From contig NW_024738608.1 in the NCBI RefSeq assembly GCF_018991925.1, positions 2,818,443-2,882,442 of the forward strand: a stretch of 64,000 bases of DNA, written 5' to 3'. The notes beneath the pieces were generated by a model that did no database searches, was not told the DNA's origin, and saw only the letters and a list, made by a program, of their open reading frames with translations. A program made the translations under genes and the position numbers. Shown here piece by piece: positions 32,661 through 46,019 of this stretch. This DNA is from Homarus americanus (taxonomy: Eukaryota; Arthropoda; Malacostraca; Decapoda; Nephropidae). Position 1 is the first letter of the stretch, and the number at the start of each line of letters is the position of its first letter.

Positions 32661-33328
32661 TACTGTAAGTATCTAGTATACTATAGGAAGGAATAAAATA
32701 AAGGTTAGAATAATTAGTTAAGGAAATATTCGCCATAAGGAGAGGTTAAAATCATTATAAAAATATTATTATGAATCATCGATGATCATTCCGAGATAAA
32801 TTATATTATGAAGAGAAGTGACCTTGATTCTGGTTAGATTAGTCACCATCTGCTTAAGTCATCACCTGTGTTAAGTCATCATAGTCATCATCTACGTTTT
32901 CCATCGTAAATAAAATGGTTAAATAATGCCTTCCTAAAGAAACCATCGACATGAGACCAGGTTTGTTCCACTTTACGAATTTTTTGCGATTTTTCCACCA
33001 AGTTTGATGAAAAACGATTGTGCCGTTTCGGCTGCCCAAAACAGACAGACAGACAGACAGACACATGCCAAGTCCTATAGTTTATTAGATAATGAAAATT
33101 TTTCCCAGACTAATCCATGGTTTAGAATATACCTACAACAAAATATAATTGATAGAAAATAAGGACATAGAATTCAGAAAATACAATAAAATATATGAAA
33201 CTAGAAATGAAGTAAAAACAAATATTATCCAGGGAATCTATGAGGAACTCCATTAAATCATCAACTGGGATTACACGAAAGCGCTTGGGAACTTCGTGTT
33301 TTCTTCTTTCCTTGGGGGTTATCAGCAT
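32661..33328. other. GlcAT intron 2, unclassified
   Basis: No gene recognised. A short (CAGA)n run lies at 33043-33062. Confidence 0.35.
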
Positions 33329-34023
<695 letters not shown>

Positions 34024-35600
34024 CAATTACAAAATAAAATTAATGAGACACTATACAGTACAGTATTTGTAAAATTAATGACGTGCTGTCTCGTTTTTCA
34101 ACGTTTCATAAACTAAACACTAGATGACGCTGATAAACACAGCTCGTAAAAATGACGGATTGGCACCTACAGTGTCAGGATATACAGTATATAATAATTG
34201 TTCACATAAATTTAGCTTAAACTTCTTAACTGTATTTATCTCTTAACTCGGTTACTCGGAGTGTTCACTGTTTTGTTATTTAGTAAGTTGTAGTGGTTCG
34301 GTTAGTGCCATTTGATTGAACTTTTAACATGACATTAAGTAGAATACACACATTTCCTGTACGTATTAGAAATCTTCCCAAGTTTCCAGGGGAGGGAAGA
34401 ACTGTACAGTAGTGAGAAAACGAGAATTTTTGAAGGCAAACATATTTTTTCGTCTATATAGCCCAACTGTATATACCTAGTTTAAGCCCCGGTACTAATT
34501 AAAAAAAAGATCCCACTCTCGGGTCCTGCAGCTTTCCGGACATAATAGTACCTCTTTCCCTCCTTTATGCTTGAGTCCTGTCTCGAGTAATGCTAAAGCA
34601 AGAAAATTGTGCAAGTGACTTGGATGGCTATGTCATACTTCCTAACAAACATGTGTACCTGAGATGTTGAGGTACTACTATTGTGAAGTTTACTGACAAC
34701 TATAAGTGGTTATGGTGGTCAGGACATTTTTGTACGAGTGGTGCGGCCAGTGGTGCCTTCCCCAGTTTACCAGTAAGTTGAATTTCTTTCTTGGCTGTTA
34801 TTGTTGTTGTTGTTGTTGTTGTTGTTTATTTAGCTAAAAATGATCCGACCGTTTTTTTTATGGCGCCGTAGCAAGTCAAGTAGCTAAAACAGCTTTCTGT
34901 GCAGATGAGGGTCGATATGCTCCGAAATTTTACGTGCGACTAGTGACAGCCCTCATATACCAATATTTATCGCCCAAAGTCTCATATTGTTTCCCACAAA
35001 GTATGCACAGATAGTTGTTTTAGCTACTGTACATTAAGCAGTTATAAAATTATTTACATGAATTTAAAAGCTTCTGTCCACTTCTTGAATATACAGTATA
35101 ATAAGTAAACAAACGCATTAGAATCTTTACAGTAGTAACGTGTCATTTAGTGTGGGCATATTGTGTGTAGTTTTAATGTCAGCTGAGATACTGCAAAATA
35201 ATTACTTCAACCATTGAAAAATGACCGAAAATTTAACCTAGTGAGTGAATGTGGCAGCAAATCATGCGTAGTGGTCTGAGGTAGCTCCTCTGAGTGCTCT
35301 CCTTGCCATTAATGCACATGCACAAAATCTTTAGACCACTGTATACTTGGTCTGAGAGCTCCCCAGTTAGGCTAGCTTCACCAAACTCAGACTGGGGAAA
35401 CTCCTTAACCACGACACCAGGTGACATATTCTACTGGAAAAGTGGGAAAGAACTCCATGCAGGAAAAACAGGTTTAAGATTCGTTTTATACACTAGCCAG
35501 TATCTCCTAGGACACGCTATCTATTTATAATCTTACCTTATATACGCCCTCAACTAACCTCCAACCCTCGTGGAAAATTATTATTTCTATGAAAATCGCA
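34024..35600. other. GlcAT intron 2, unclassified
   Basis: No gene recognised. (TTG)n microsatellite at 34801-34825. Confidence 0.4.
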
Positions 35601-35619
35601 TCAATTTTTTTTCGGAAAA

Positions 35620-36110
35620 AAAAATCTGCCATGTGGAGGGCCAGACAAGATAGTAGAAATAGAGAAACCAAAGTTTGGTAAAAGTAAGTACGGGAGAGGA
35701 CGTGAAGTGGAAGGCAAGTGGGTGTTCAGGGCACTTGAAAGAGGCTCGGAGAAGGAATGTCGGCACCCTTCTACCCTTAATCCAACGCTACATTCTCCCG
35801 GGCACGACCATTTATTCCGTGCCTATTCTGGACTGCAGAAGTTAGGGTACAGGCACGCAACTGTGAACTACAGTGAACGTTTCGTGAGTGAGTGTTGTGC
35901 ACACTCAAAACATCGAGCGTTCTTGGCGCGACTCCAAATCTTGGTTGTTATACTCTGGCAACAAGGTGCACATGTACCAAAAGTACCTGGCGAGGTACTT
36001 ATTCGTCAGAACGTACCCGAAGAACGAGAGGCTCCACCACTTTCTAAATGCTGGTCGCCTGTATCGACACCCAAATTCTGCAGTCTACGGTATGTAAAAC
36101 TACAGGTTCA
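35620..36110 (+). pseudogene. Merlin-like (ISXO2-type) transposase relic
   Basis: Plus-strand frames encode IVEIEKPKFGKSKYGRGR and EVEGKWVFRALERG, matching the first DDE block of Merlin/IS1016 transposases (usually VEIDESKFGKRKY, GxWVFGG; the first Asp is Glu here). After a frameshift comes VHTQNIERSWRDSKSW then KYLARYLFVRTY, matching the AHTNxIEGxWRxxK and YLAEFLWR block. Frames are broken and some parts deleted. No termini were identified. Confidence 0.72.
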
Positions 36111-36163
36111 ACTATAGTAAGGTTAGGAAAGATAAGGTTAAGTTAAGTTAGGTGAGGTAACGT

Positions 36164-36190
36164 AAGGTTAGGTTAGGTTAGGTTAGGTAA
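36164..36190. repeat. Short interstitial TTAGG tract
   Basis: Four to five uninterrupted GGTTA units, with degenerate units just upstream. TTAGG is the arthropod telomere repeat. Confidence 0.7.
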
Positions 36191-36974
36191 ACATTTTTCT
36201 GGTGTGTTTTATGTGCTTTCTGCCAGTTTTGTCTCCATGGGAAAACAAGTATTTGGGGGGGGATTATCGAGACTGTAATTTTCTTCAAAACTATTAGTTT
36301 CCCAAGGACACAAAAGCCATTTTTAAAGAAAGCACTTAAATATACATCAGAGAAATATGCTTTAATTAAAGATAGCGTTGGTGCATAAAACGAATCTTTA
36401 CCGAAAAACACAAGCAGCTCAAAGGTGAACATTTAATATTGTGTTGGTATTATTACCCCAAATTTACATGAATACCAGATTGGTGGACTGGCTGAAACTA
36501 TGGCACCACACAATTTTTTTTTTGTGGGGCAGAATATGCGCTATGACTAGGGGTTTTATTTTTTTATCTTTCGATCACTAATTTGCACTATAATATTTGG
36601 TACTATTGCTTTTAATGGCCCCACAACTTTTGTTTTTTTCTTAATATACCCGTCATGTAGTTTAGGCAATTTTAAAACTTTTCTTCTATGAGATTTTTGT
36701 CGGATTATTTTAACCGATAAAATTACCAATAATATTATTTGTTTAAAGTGGGTAGGGCTTTGAAGTAGAGGGAAAATGTGGGGTAAAATACTAAAAATAG
36801 CACCAAACAAACCTTTGAAAACCTGACCTAACGTTTACTAATTTGCAAAAATCTTAAAACTTTAAAACGTTTAGCTTGTTCATATTTTCGGTGTTTAGTA
36901 GGTGTTGTTTTCGGTGTTCAAATGAGGATGGATTCATCAACTCGAAAGTGATTCTTAACATGTCCAAAGGAGGT
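36191..36974. other. GlcAT intron 2, unclassified
   Basis: AT-rich; no coding signal recognised. Confidence 0.35.
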
Positions 36975-37118
36975 CCATCAAAATGGTGCCTGCTCTACGG
37001 AACCTCACTTACCCAGAGAGATTGGAGCGCCTGCAACTACCAAGCTTATACTACAGACGGGCGAGGGGCGACCTAATCAAAGTGTATAAAAATTTGGGCA
37101 CTACTCGGTCGAATGTAC
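36975..37118 (+). mobile_element. CR1-like LINE family 1, left half of a split copy
   Basis: Encodes VPALRNLTYPERLERLQLPS then LYYRRARGDLIKVYKNL. It is interrupted at GTAC (37115-37118) by the foldback element and resumes at 39642. Confidence 0.85.
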
Positions 37119-39059
37119 ACTCGGAAACCATAATCTCTAGCCCACCTGCGTCGGTGCTGGAGGTTAGAAAAGTGTCCTTTCTGGACGGGGGCCCACTCTA
37201 ACTATCACGAGGCAACACATGCACGAACACACACAGTGATAGTACGGCTGTATAGATGATACTATGTATAAATATTGTATATGGCATTTTATACTCTGCA
37301 TTATCTTCATTATATATGAACACGAAGAAAAAATACCATAGGTTGTAGTTGCGAAAGTATGAATGGAAATAAGCACTTCCAAACCACCCAGTGAATCCAC
37401 ACAAGTTTACAGCGCTTGTGGCCAGACCACGATGATTCCACCACACCCCATCTATATCTTTTATTTCCCATCATTCGCGTAACTATATGAAAAATCGTGT
37501 TTAATTTAACTACATATTTCAAAAACCTTAAATTACATGTGGATCAGTCACTCCTCATTTGACACACTTGTAGTGTAACTTTGACCATCCCACCTGGGCA
37601 CATGGAGGCCCACTGTAACTCTCACGGGGCAACATACGCACGAACACACAAGTTATGATATGAACACTTCCAGGCTTCACTATCATTATCATGTTAAGTT
37701 CATCGTGCTCTGTATCTTGGTAACTAGTCATAGTATCAATACATGACTGTGTTATTAGTATAATATTGTAACTTTTACCCTACAGTTATTGTTGTAAATC
37801 ATGGACAGGAAGGATACATGAATTGTAATATCAAGTGTATGGTTCGCACAAAGCCACCCCAAGTCAGACAACGCATCATGCAAAGTTACACTGTGTGTGT
37901 GTGTGTGTGTGTGTGTTCTGTAATATTAAGCTTCATCCTTAGTAGGTAAGATGTTTCATAAAGAGGTTTCTCCCATTCGTCATTTTGAGTATCGTCCCAG
38001 AGCACATTGTTTCCATCAAAACCATGGTTCATCCTTATTTCCCTTCTTTCGTGTAACTATATCCTTATGACAAAGTGCTTGTCTTTTCATTTCTTTATTT
38101 ACCAAAATGATGTGGATCAGTTACTCGTTATTTAAGACATACATGCACTTAGAGCATCAAGATTGTTTTGTAGGCATGACTATTGGTTAATTGAAACCCC
38201 AAAAATATTTTTCACATTTATTATGCATAAACATTGTTAACATATTTATGTGATTATTGTATTATATAACATATATTTAATGTCTGGACAGATTCCCAAG
38301 AGTTATGCATATTAATGCATAGATTTTGTAAGCATATTTATGCGAAGTGACGTAAAATCACATAGTAAAATACCTGGACAAATTCCCTAGAGTTAGGAAA
38401 CGAAGTCTATGTGGCCCCAACGAGGTTACACCAGAGAGCTAACTCCCCCGCCACCCCCTACAAGGCACCGTCGTGGGCGGGGATTTAATTCTTGACCACA
38501 GGTTAATACCGTGTCCAACCTCTATCTGCTGCTATAACTTCATGCAATGTGGTGGGCATGGAATCTACCAGATTGCTGCAGATGTTCGGCATCCTCCTTA
38601 TTCCTCCCCCACACATTATGTGCGTGTCTCCTCACTGCCTCACTCGTTTTCTCCTCAACATCCCATACAACAACCATATGCGCCCATAGATTTTCTATTG
38701 GATCTCAATCGGCTCCTTTAGGGGGCCAGTCCAATAGAATAATCTACGAGTGCTCCTCAAACCAACGGTTGACTGCCTGACTTGTATGTATTGGACTGCG
38801 GTCTTGCACCATACATATAGGCTGTGGGTCTGGGATGGCATATGAGTTGCTGGGAGGATGGTTAGCAGTCCTGTTGAACTGGCAGGTAGACAAAATAGAA
38901 AACTCACAGCCAAACTGTAAGAAAACCCATGGACAATGAGACTTTAGTAAAATATACTAGGTCATTTTAGCGCGTGCACACACATTATATACAGACCTAT
39001 TGGTCCTTGCGAGGCTGTTTGGTTATGCTATGCTAACTAGTTTGCTAGGGTGAGGGAAA

Positions 39060-39100
<41 letters not shown>

Positions 39101-39641
39101 ACTCTTCTCAACAAATGCAAGGATGTTGCCCCGTGAGAGTTACCGTGGGCCTCCATGTGCCCAGGTGGGATGGTCAAAGTATTACACTATAAGTGTGTCA
39201 AATGAGGAGTGACTGATCCACATATAATTTAAGGTTTTTGAAATATGTAGTTAAATTAAACACGATTTTTCATATAGTTACGCAAATGATGGGAAATAAC
39301 AGATATAGATGGAGTGTGGTGGAATCATCGTGGTCCGGCCATAAGCGCTGTAAACTTGTGTGGATTCACTGGGTGGTTTGGAAGTGTTTATTTCCATTCA
39401 TACTTTCGTAACTACAACGTATGGTTATTTTTTTTCGTGTTCATATATAATGAAGATAATGCAGAGTATAAAATGCCATATACAATATTTATACATAATA
39501 TCATCTATACAGCCGTACTATGACTGTGTGTGTTCGTGCGTGTGTTGCCTCGTGATAGTTAGAGTGGGTCCCCGATAAGAAAGGACACTGTACTAACCTC
39601 CAGCACCGACCCAGGTGGGCTAGAGAATATGGTTTCCGAGT
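37119..39641. mobile_element. Foldback DNA element with about 518-bp inverted arms
   Basis: Left arm 37119-37635 and right arm 39123-39641 are reverse complements with few differences. Tips are ACTCGGAAACC and GGTTTCCGAGT. GTAC flanks both ends (37115-37118, 39642-39645) and the surrounding CR1 copy joins up when the element is removed. The 1.5-kb centre holds a (GT)n at 37891-37914, a Tc1/mariner-like relic and a (TA)n at 39061-39097. No protein of its own was recognised. Confidence 0.88.
38460..38890 (-). pseudogene. Tc1/mariner-like transposase relic
   Basis: Minus-strand frames show VQDRSPIHTSQAVNRWFEEH, a stop, LDWPP, then DPIENLWAHM: the second and third DDE blocks (usual DNAPIH and LDWPSQSPDLNPIENLW). 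Frames are broken and the first catalytic block is absent. It lies in the centre of the foldback element. Confidence 0.7.
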
Positions 39642-39960
39642 GTACATATCTGGAGCTGGCTTACGTCCGCCCCACAAGGGATCATGGCAAGGTTGAAGTA
39701 TCCTCAAGTCCAGAGAACTGTGAGGGCAAACTTTTTCGGAGTGAGAATTGTGAACTCGTGGAACAATCTGCCAGATTGTGTTGTGAGGGCACTGAGTATG
39801 AGCTCATTCAAGGCCAGACTTGACCAACACGGGAGCAGGTTCCGATATATTTAGGAGCCAGTGCATGCCCAGTATTTGTCAATAGTGCGTATGAGAGACG
39901 TGACCGACAAAGCGGCTAACGAGCCGATAAGTGGCGAATAGGATAAAAGTAAAAAGTAAA
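39642..39960 (+). mobile_element. CR1-like LINE family 1, right half of the split copy
   Basis: It resumes ATCTGGAGCTGGCTTACGTC and includes ANFFG-type and SSFKARLDQHG-type coding, ending in AAAAGTAAAAAGTAAAAGTA. Only one copy of the 3' UTR block is present. Confidence 0.8.
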
Positions 39961-40050
39961 AGTAACCTGCTAATAAACTGGTGGATAAAGTTGTAACCTG
40001 TTACTGTTTGTGTTAAGTATTGAGTGCCTGTGGAAGTTGAGAGTAGTTAC

Positions 40051-40163
40051 CTGCTCCTGCCTTTTATAGGTGGGGGTGATTACGTAGATGGTAGGCAGGT
40101 CATCCACTTGGGAGACTCTCATCATTTCGAGTTCTTCCTTAACTGTCGGAGATTGTGGCTCTG
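40051..40163 (-). CDS. B3GAT3: GlcAT-I type glucuronyltransferase, exon 2
   Basis: It encodes the end of the stem and DDLPTIYVITPTYKRQEQ, the start of the GT43 catalytic domain (LPTIYV-TPTY), with donor CAG/GTAACT in phase 0. The acceptor is taken at CCAACCCTGCCCCTCAG, the only strong pyrimidine-rich site, giving phase 1 entry compatible with exon 1. The frame is also open upstream to an ATG at 40230, but that part has no family similarity. A long ATT microsatellite lies about 90 bases upstream in the intron. Confidence 0.85.
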
Positions 40164-40256
40164 CTGAGGGGCAGGGTTGGGAGATAAGAATAGCTATATA
40201 ACTATTAATGTCGTTGAAGCGGTTACACATTGTTATTATTATTGTTATATAATGAT

Positions 40257-40420
<164 letters not shown>

Positions 40421-40809
40421 CACACTCGTCAACAAATTTCAACTTTTCATTGGGTCCAGAAATAAAATTAGTTGTATTTAGTAGATTTAAATATGTTGAG
40501 TATGAATCAAAACTTAGTTTTACTATATCGCGTCTATTTAAAAACAAAAATGAAAACAATGTCTTACACAATAATTATTGTACTGTATTTGTGTATGCCG
40601 CTGCAGCAGAACTAAACGAATCTGAGTTCCCCAAGAATCTCTTTCCTTCAGTTTAGCGTCACAAAATATTTGGGAATTCAAATAGTGTGTATGCCATTGA
40701 AGTTCAGTAAAATTGATGAATTTAAGGACCACAACCATATTCTCATAGGACTCTTTTTAAATGAACTGAATGAATCATTGTTCATTAATATACTTTCAAA
40801 CTGGTCCTA

Positions 40810-43800
40810 GGCTAGATCAGCAGGGGATCTTGGAGTAGCAGTGGGCCCAAGAGGGACGGCACATAGGCCCACTGGCATGTGGACACGTTCTGGCGCCTAC
40901 AAACCACCGCCCCGCTGCCTTGTGGATTAACCTTGGCAGGTATAAGGCTACGGGAGTAAACCACTAACGAAAAATCTGCAGACATGCTTACAGAGCCCCA
41001 ACAAGACCCCAACGGCAGTGTAGGCGGAAGAGGTGACCACCATGGAAACCCAACGACTACACCGGCGGACGAAGGCAATGCCTGATGGACAGGCTACAAA
41101 GGCGAAACCCAACAAACTGGGCTATCGGCAGTCCATTGCGGCTCTCCCTATCCCCAGTTTTTGCATCACTTGTACCATTGGATCCGGAAAAGGGAGAGCC
41201 AAGATGTGTGGTTGCAGCCTGCGCTCCTGCCTCACCACATAAATCAACTCAAACTCATCATACCTCTCATCATCATCAAAACCCCCTATACCGCCCAGAA
41301 GTCCAATGGCGACGGACGAGTGGCGACGGGGACAGGCAGAGTTGACTGCCAGGAGTCTCCAGTCACAACCCTGCACATGGGCGGCACAGATAAGATGGTC
41401 GTTTATGCACTGGGATCTAGGCAGCAGTGCAATCCGGTCCTGTCTGTGCGACTGAGCAGCCCTTTTGAGGAGCCACTCTACTCTGCTAGAAAAGGTGCCC
41501 TAAATATAGTTTGCCGAAAAGCCCAACCTGACTGGGCAACTGTACCCAGTAAGGTCACCCTTATGCAGTTGAAAATACAACCTAAATCACAGATCCAAAC
41601 AAAAACAAACCATACAACCTCTTATGGTCGCTGCATGGAATGTCATGACCCTTCTGGATACTGGCACAAATGCTCATCCTGAAAGAAGAAACGCCCTTGT
41701 GACAAAGGAGCTGACTAGGTATAACATCGACATAGCAGCCACCAGTGAGTCCCGGCTCCTAGATGAGGGCCAACTCACAGAAGAAGGGTCTGGCTACACC
41801 TTCTGGAAGGGTATAAGCCTGCTGCAGAGAGAAACCGCATTTATAGAGTTGGCTTTGCCATCCGCCAATGCATCCTACACAGGCTAACTGAAATGCCTAA
41901 TGGGATCAACGAGCGCCTCATGACGCTTCGAGTCCCACTGAATCACTCACGTCATGTCTTCTTCATCAGTGCATACGCCCCAACACTGGATGCAGAGCAT
42001 GACATCAAGGTGGCCTTTTACGCCGTCCTCGATAGGGTGCTAACGTCTATCCACAGAGAAGACAAAGTTGTGCTCCTTGGCGACTTCAATGCCAGAGTTG
42101 GCAGAGATGCTAACATTTGGCAGGGAACCATAAGGAGAAATGGACTAGGCAAGTGTAATCCGAACAGCTTACCCCTCCTCAGCAAGTGTGCTGCACACAA
42201 CATCACTATCAATAACACCTAATTTAGGCAGGCCGACAAGTTCAAGGGTTTGTGGCAAAACCCACTATCCAAACATTGGCATCTCATTGACTAGATTATT
42301 GTCAGAGAAAGAGATCGCTGTGATGTCCTCATCACCCGTGCCATGAGTGGCTCAGACCACTGTGACACTGATCATCGACTTGTCAGAGCTAAACTCTCAC
42401 TTCATGTCGCCCCAAAACGGCGATGACAGCGAGCCTCAAAAATAGGTTTTAATACTAAGCGTCTGGAGGATACAGCGATAGCACATGCTTTCAGAGAGCA
42501 GCTCGAACATGGGCTTATAAATAACCTATTAGCAAACAACGTGAATCCCTTTGCCGAATGGGATTCTCTTAATACTGTTATGACAAAAACCCGCAGAGAG
42601 ACCCTCGGCCAGATCAAAAGAATACACCAGGGCTGGTTTGATGAAAATGACCCGGCAATCAAAGTACTCATCGTTGATAAACGTGCTGCTTTTACTGACT
42701 GACAGAGCAACCCTCAGTCTCAGACCAAAGCTGATACCTTCCGCAAGAAGAAAGCGGCAGCCTAGCGGGAACTATGCAATCTAAAGAACGACTGACTTAA
42801 AAATAAAGCACGTGAAGCACAAAAACTTGCAGATCACCACAAGATGTGCAAATTTTTCATTTCTACTAAAACATTTTATGGGCCAGTCACTCGTAGCGCA
42901 GCCCCCTCCGCTCATCTGATGGTAACCTCATAATTAAAGATGTTGAAGGCCACCATCAACGCTGGAAAGAGCACTACCATTCAACCGAAACACCGATGTG
43001 GATGTCGTGACTACCCAGCAGGTCCTTCAGCATCTAGAGCTGACCCACCTCAGCTATCCTTCATCCCTGGAGGAGGTAGCTACTGCCATCAAACAGATGA
43101 AAAATAACCAAAGCCTCAGGGCCTGATGGAATCCCAGCCGAGGTGTATAAAGCTTACCAGGCATCTCCACTCTCTCCTGGAGAATATATGGGAAAAGGAG
43201 GAAATAACCCAAGCTCTTAAAGACGCCTCCATTGTCAATCTATATATAAACAAGGGAGACCCGTCAGACTGTGGCAACTACCGTGGGATCTTGCTGGTCT
43301 CCGTAGCTGGCAAGATTATCGCCTGAGTCCTCCAAAACAGACTTCTTCCTGGGGCAGAAAACGTCCTCCCAGAATCTCAATGTGGTTTTAGACCATCACG
43401 TGGCACCACTGACATGATCTTTGCTGCCCGCCAGATACAGGAAAAGTGCAGAGAACAGCGTCGTGACCTGCACATGGCTTTCATCGACCTAACCAAGGCC
43501 TTCGACTCGGTCAGCAGGGAAGCCCTCTGGTGGACCCTCAGCCGTTTTGGCTGCCCACCAAAATTCATTGCCAATGTGAGGCAACTCCACGAAGGCATGA
43601 TCGGCAGTGTCCTGCACAACGGCACCCAGTCAGAGTTCTTCCCCATCCAAACAGAGGTTAAACAAAGGCGTGTACTGGCACCAACTCTCTCTTCCATCTT
43701 CTTGGCTGCCTTCCTTACTTGTGCCAGTGCCAATTTAGCCAGCGGGGTGAACATCGAGTACCGGGTGATAGGGGGGTCTTTTCTACATAAGACGGCTCCA

Positions 43801-44815
43801 GGCAAGAACAAAGGTGTCGGTTGCTTCCATTACTGAACTTCAGTATGCAGACGACCTCACCCTTGTTGCTCACACTGAACATGACCTACAGGAGATCCTG
43901 AACACCTACGCGAACGCGTATGCACACTTCGGCCTTTAGGTGAATGTACGTAAGACTAAGGTTCTCTTTCAACCTGCCCCTGTTTCAGACACACCTCCAC
44001 CATCAATCCAGCTTAATGGTACTACACTCTCTAATGTTGCCCACTTTCGGTATCTCGGCTCCCATCTGTCCACCACCACAGACATCGATGAAGAGATTCA
44101 GCATCGGACCAGATGTGCATCTCAAGCCTTTGGCAGACTCCGAAATCTAGTCTTCAGCTGTAGGGAGCTGAAATTATCTACAAAGCTGCACGCATATCGA
44201 GCAGTGGTCCTGTGCTATATGGCAGTGAGACATGGGTCACATACAGGAGGCACCCCAAGGCACTTGAAAACTTTCACCAACGTAGTCCACGTTCCATCCT
44301 CCGAGTTTGCTGGAAGACAAGAGAACAATTGCCAGTATTCTTGCTGACACCAACTGTAGGAGCATTGAGGCTACCATTATCCATGAACAACTACTTTTGA
44401 CTGGCCATGTTACCCACATGGACAACAATAGACTGCCAAAGCAGCTACGTTACAGTCACCTAACGAATAGTAAACGTAATGCTGGCGGGCAATTGAAAAG
44501 GTATATGGATAAACTTAAAACAAACCTGAAAAGTGCCAAATCGACCCCTTCACCCGGGAGTCGATTACTCCCCTTCACCCGGGAGTCGATTACTCCACAT
44601 CGTAATGCTTGGAGGAGCACCACACGAGAAGGTGTCAATACTTTTAAGTTAGCCCGACTACAAACCGAGGCAGACAAGCGCCAACGCCGGAAAGACGCTG
44701 CCACAGTTCCTCTCGCAGTAGATGGAGCCCTCCACATGTGCAACGAAAGTGAACGACGCTGCGGGTCCCGTATTGGTCTTTTTAGTCTCCTCAAAACTTA
44801 CCAACCTAGGTGACA
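40810..44815 (+). mobile_element. RTE-like LINE (craniofacial-development-protein-2-like group), decayed
   Basis: An endonuclease part at 41620-42420 has AAWNVMTLLDTGTNAHPERR, IDIAATSESRL, YAPTLDAEHDIK, LLGDFNARVGRD, HWHLID and SDH-type landmarks. The reverse transcriptase at 43080-44200 has NYRGILLVSVAGKI, QCGFRPSRGTTDMIF, AFIDLTKAFDSVSREALWW, a degraded VxQGCVLAP block and LQYADDLTLVAH (catalytic YADD), then FRYLGSHLSTTTDIDEEI. The C-terminus at 44300-44815 has LLLTGHVTHMDNNRLPKQL and a worn zinc-finger-like end. Several stops and frameshifts. It fills GlcAT intron 1. Confidence 0.82.
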
Positions 44816-44902
44816 TCCCTGATAACTCATATCGTTGTATCATACCTGGATGATCGTCATACTCGATTCTGAGTGACAGCAAAGTACTGTATAGTATCTT
44901 AC

Positions 44903-45011
44903 CCCTCAGGCTGCCGGACGAATGTGTACATTGCTGTTGTTCAAGGTCTAGTGGGTCGAGGGATGGCTTGTAGATGAGGTAAAACAACAATAGCAGACTT
45001 CCACACACCAT
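44903..45011 (-). CDS. B3GAT3: GlcAT-I type glucuronyltransferase, exon 1 (signal anchor)
   Basis: ATG at 45011-45009, then MVCGSLLLLFYLIYK, a type II signal anchor with a very short cytoplasmic tail as in B3GAT proteins, followed by a short stem. The exon ends AGGG before GTAAGA in phase 1, which exactly fits the phase of exon 2. Assignment rests on topology, phase and position, not on sequence similarity, so it is less sure than the other exons. The minisatellite at 45086-45475 lies directly upstream. Confidence 0.6.
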
Positions 45012-45085
45012 CACCTGCTGTAGTGACCATCTCCTGTAACACCACCAACCAGATTATATGTAAATGTTCCAATACCAATTTCAGT

Positions 45086-45475
45086 GGTCTAATGCAAGTT
45101 TTAAGTTGTCTAAAGAGTTATTAGTTCTCTAATGAAAGTTTTAAGTTGTTTAAAGAGTTATTATTTTTCTAATGCAAGTTTTAAGTGGTCTAATGAAAGT
45201 TTTTACCGGTAGTACTCTAATGCAAGTTTTAAGTGGTCTAATGAAAGGTTTTTACCGGTAGTACTCTAATGCAAGTTTTAAGTGGTCCACTGAAAGTTTT
45301 TACCGGTAGTACTCTAATGCAAGTTTTAAGTGGTCTAATGAGAGTTATTGGTTTTTAATGCAAGTTTTAAATGGTTTAATCAAAGTTATTACCGGTAGTA
45401 CTCTAATGCAAGCTGTAAGTGGTCTACTGCAAGTTTTAAGTGGCCTAACTCACGTTTTAAGTGGGTTAATGCAAG
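45086..45475. repeat. Two-part minisatellite upstream of GlcAT exon 1
   Basis: CTAATGCAAGTTTTAAGTGG alternates with CTAATGAAAGTTTTTACCGG then TAGTA, giving a period of about 48 bp made of two related 24-bp halves. It starts about 75 bp upstream of the proposed GlcAT ATG. Confidence 0.9.
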
Positions 45476-46016
45476 TTAACAATTCCCTTACATATGTACC
45501 ATATATACTGTACATGTAGAGAATAGCAGCAGGTATTTATATATTCTCCTGGCCACGTACCGAAAAGACCCAACTGGTGTAAAGTTGAAGCGAGCATCAC
45601 GCTGTTACTGAAGAACCCAAGTGACTTTATTCCCCTAAGTTGGCAAATAATAATTATATTTTAGTGCAAATGTGTGCAAATGTGTTACTTAGAGAAATTA
45701 TCCCTAGTTATCTGAAGTTGGATGTCAATAACCTTCTGACTCTATATAGATTGTTTTTATTTAATAATGTGGTGTTTTCAAACAGTAACAAATAAAGCGC
45801 AATGGGCATAATGTGTTTGTTATATTCTCCCCAGCCGCTTGGCGACGCCACCGTCGCAGAAAGTAAAAAAATAACATTAAGTGGGTTATCCATATATAGC
45901 GTCAGAACCCTTGCTTAAATCAATCTGGCAAGACCAAATAATTCTGTAATTTAATAAAAGTGGGAGAGAACAAGTACAGGCAACGACGTAACCCCCAGGG
46001 AATGAATGGTATTGTG
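45476..46016. other. Non-coding
   Basis: No gene recognised; possible upstream region of GlcAT. Confidence 0.35.
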
Positions 46017-46019
46017 TTA

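Noticed and set aside
32163..32736. Long frames of GRGCYNH, VVVIIMV and YNNHDHD repeats on both strands
   Set aside because: They are translations of a 21-bp minisatellite; the openness follows from the unit length, not from selection.
35233..35530. Opposing frames of 64 and 78 codons
   Set aside because: No recognised motif, and both strands are equally open.
45086..45475. CRISPR-like array
   Set aside because: The genome is eukaryotic, and the intervening segments are themselves repeated, so this is a minisatellite. The same reasoning applies to 32357-32660 and 49813-49952.
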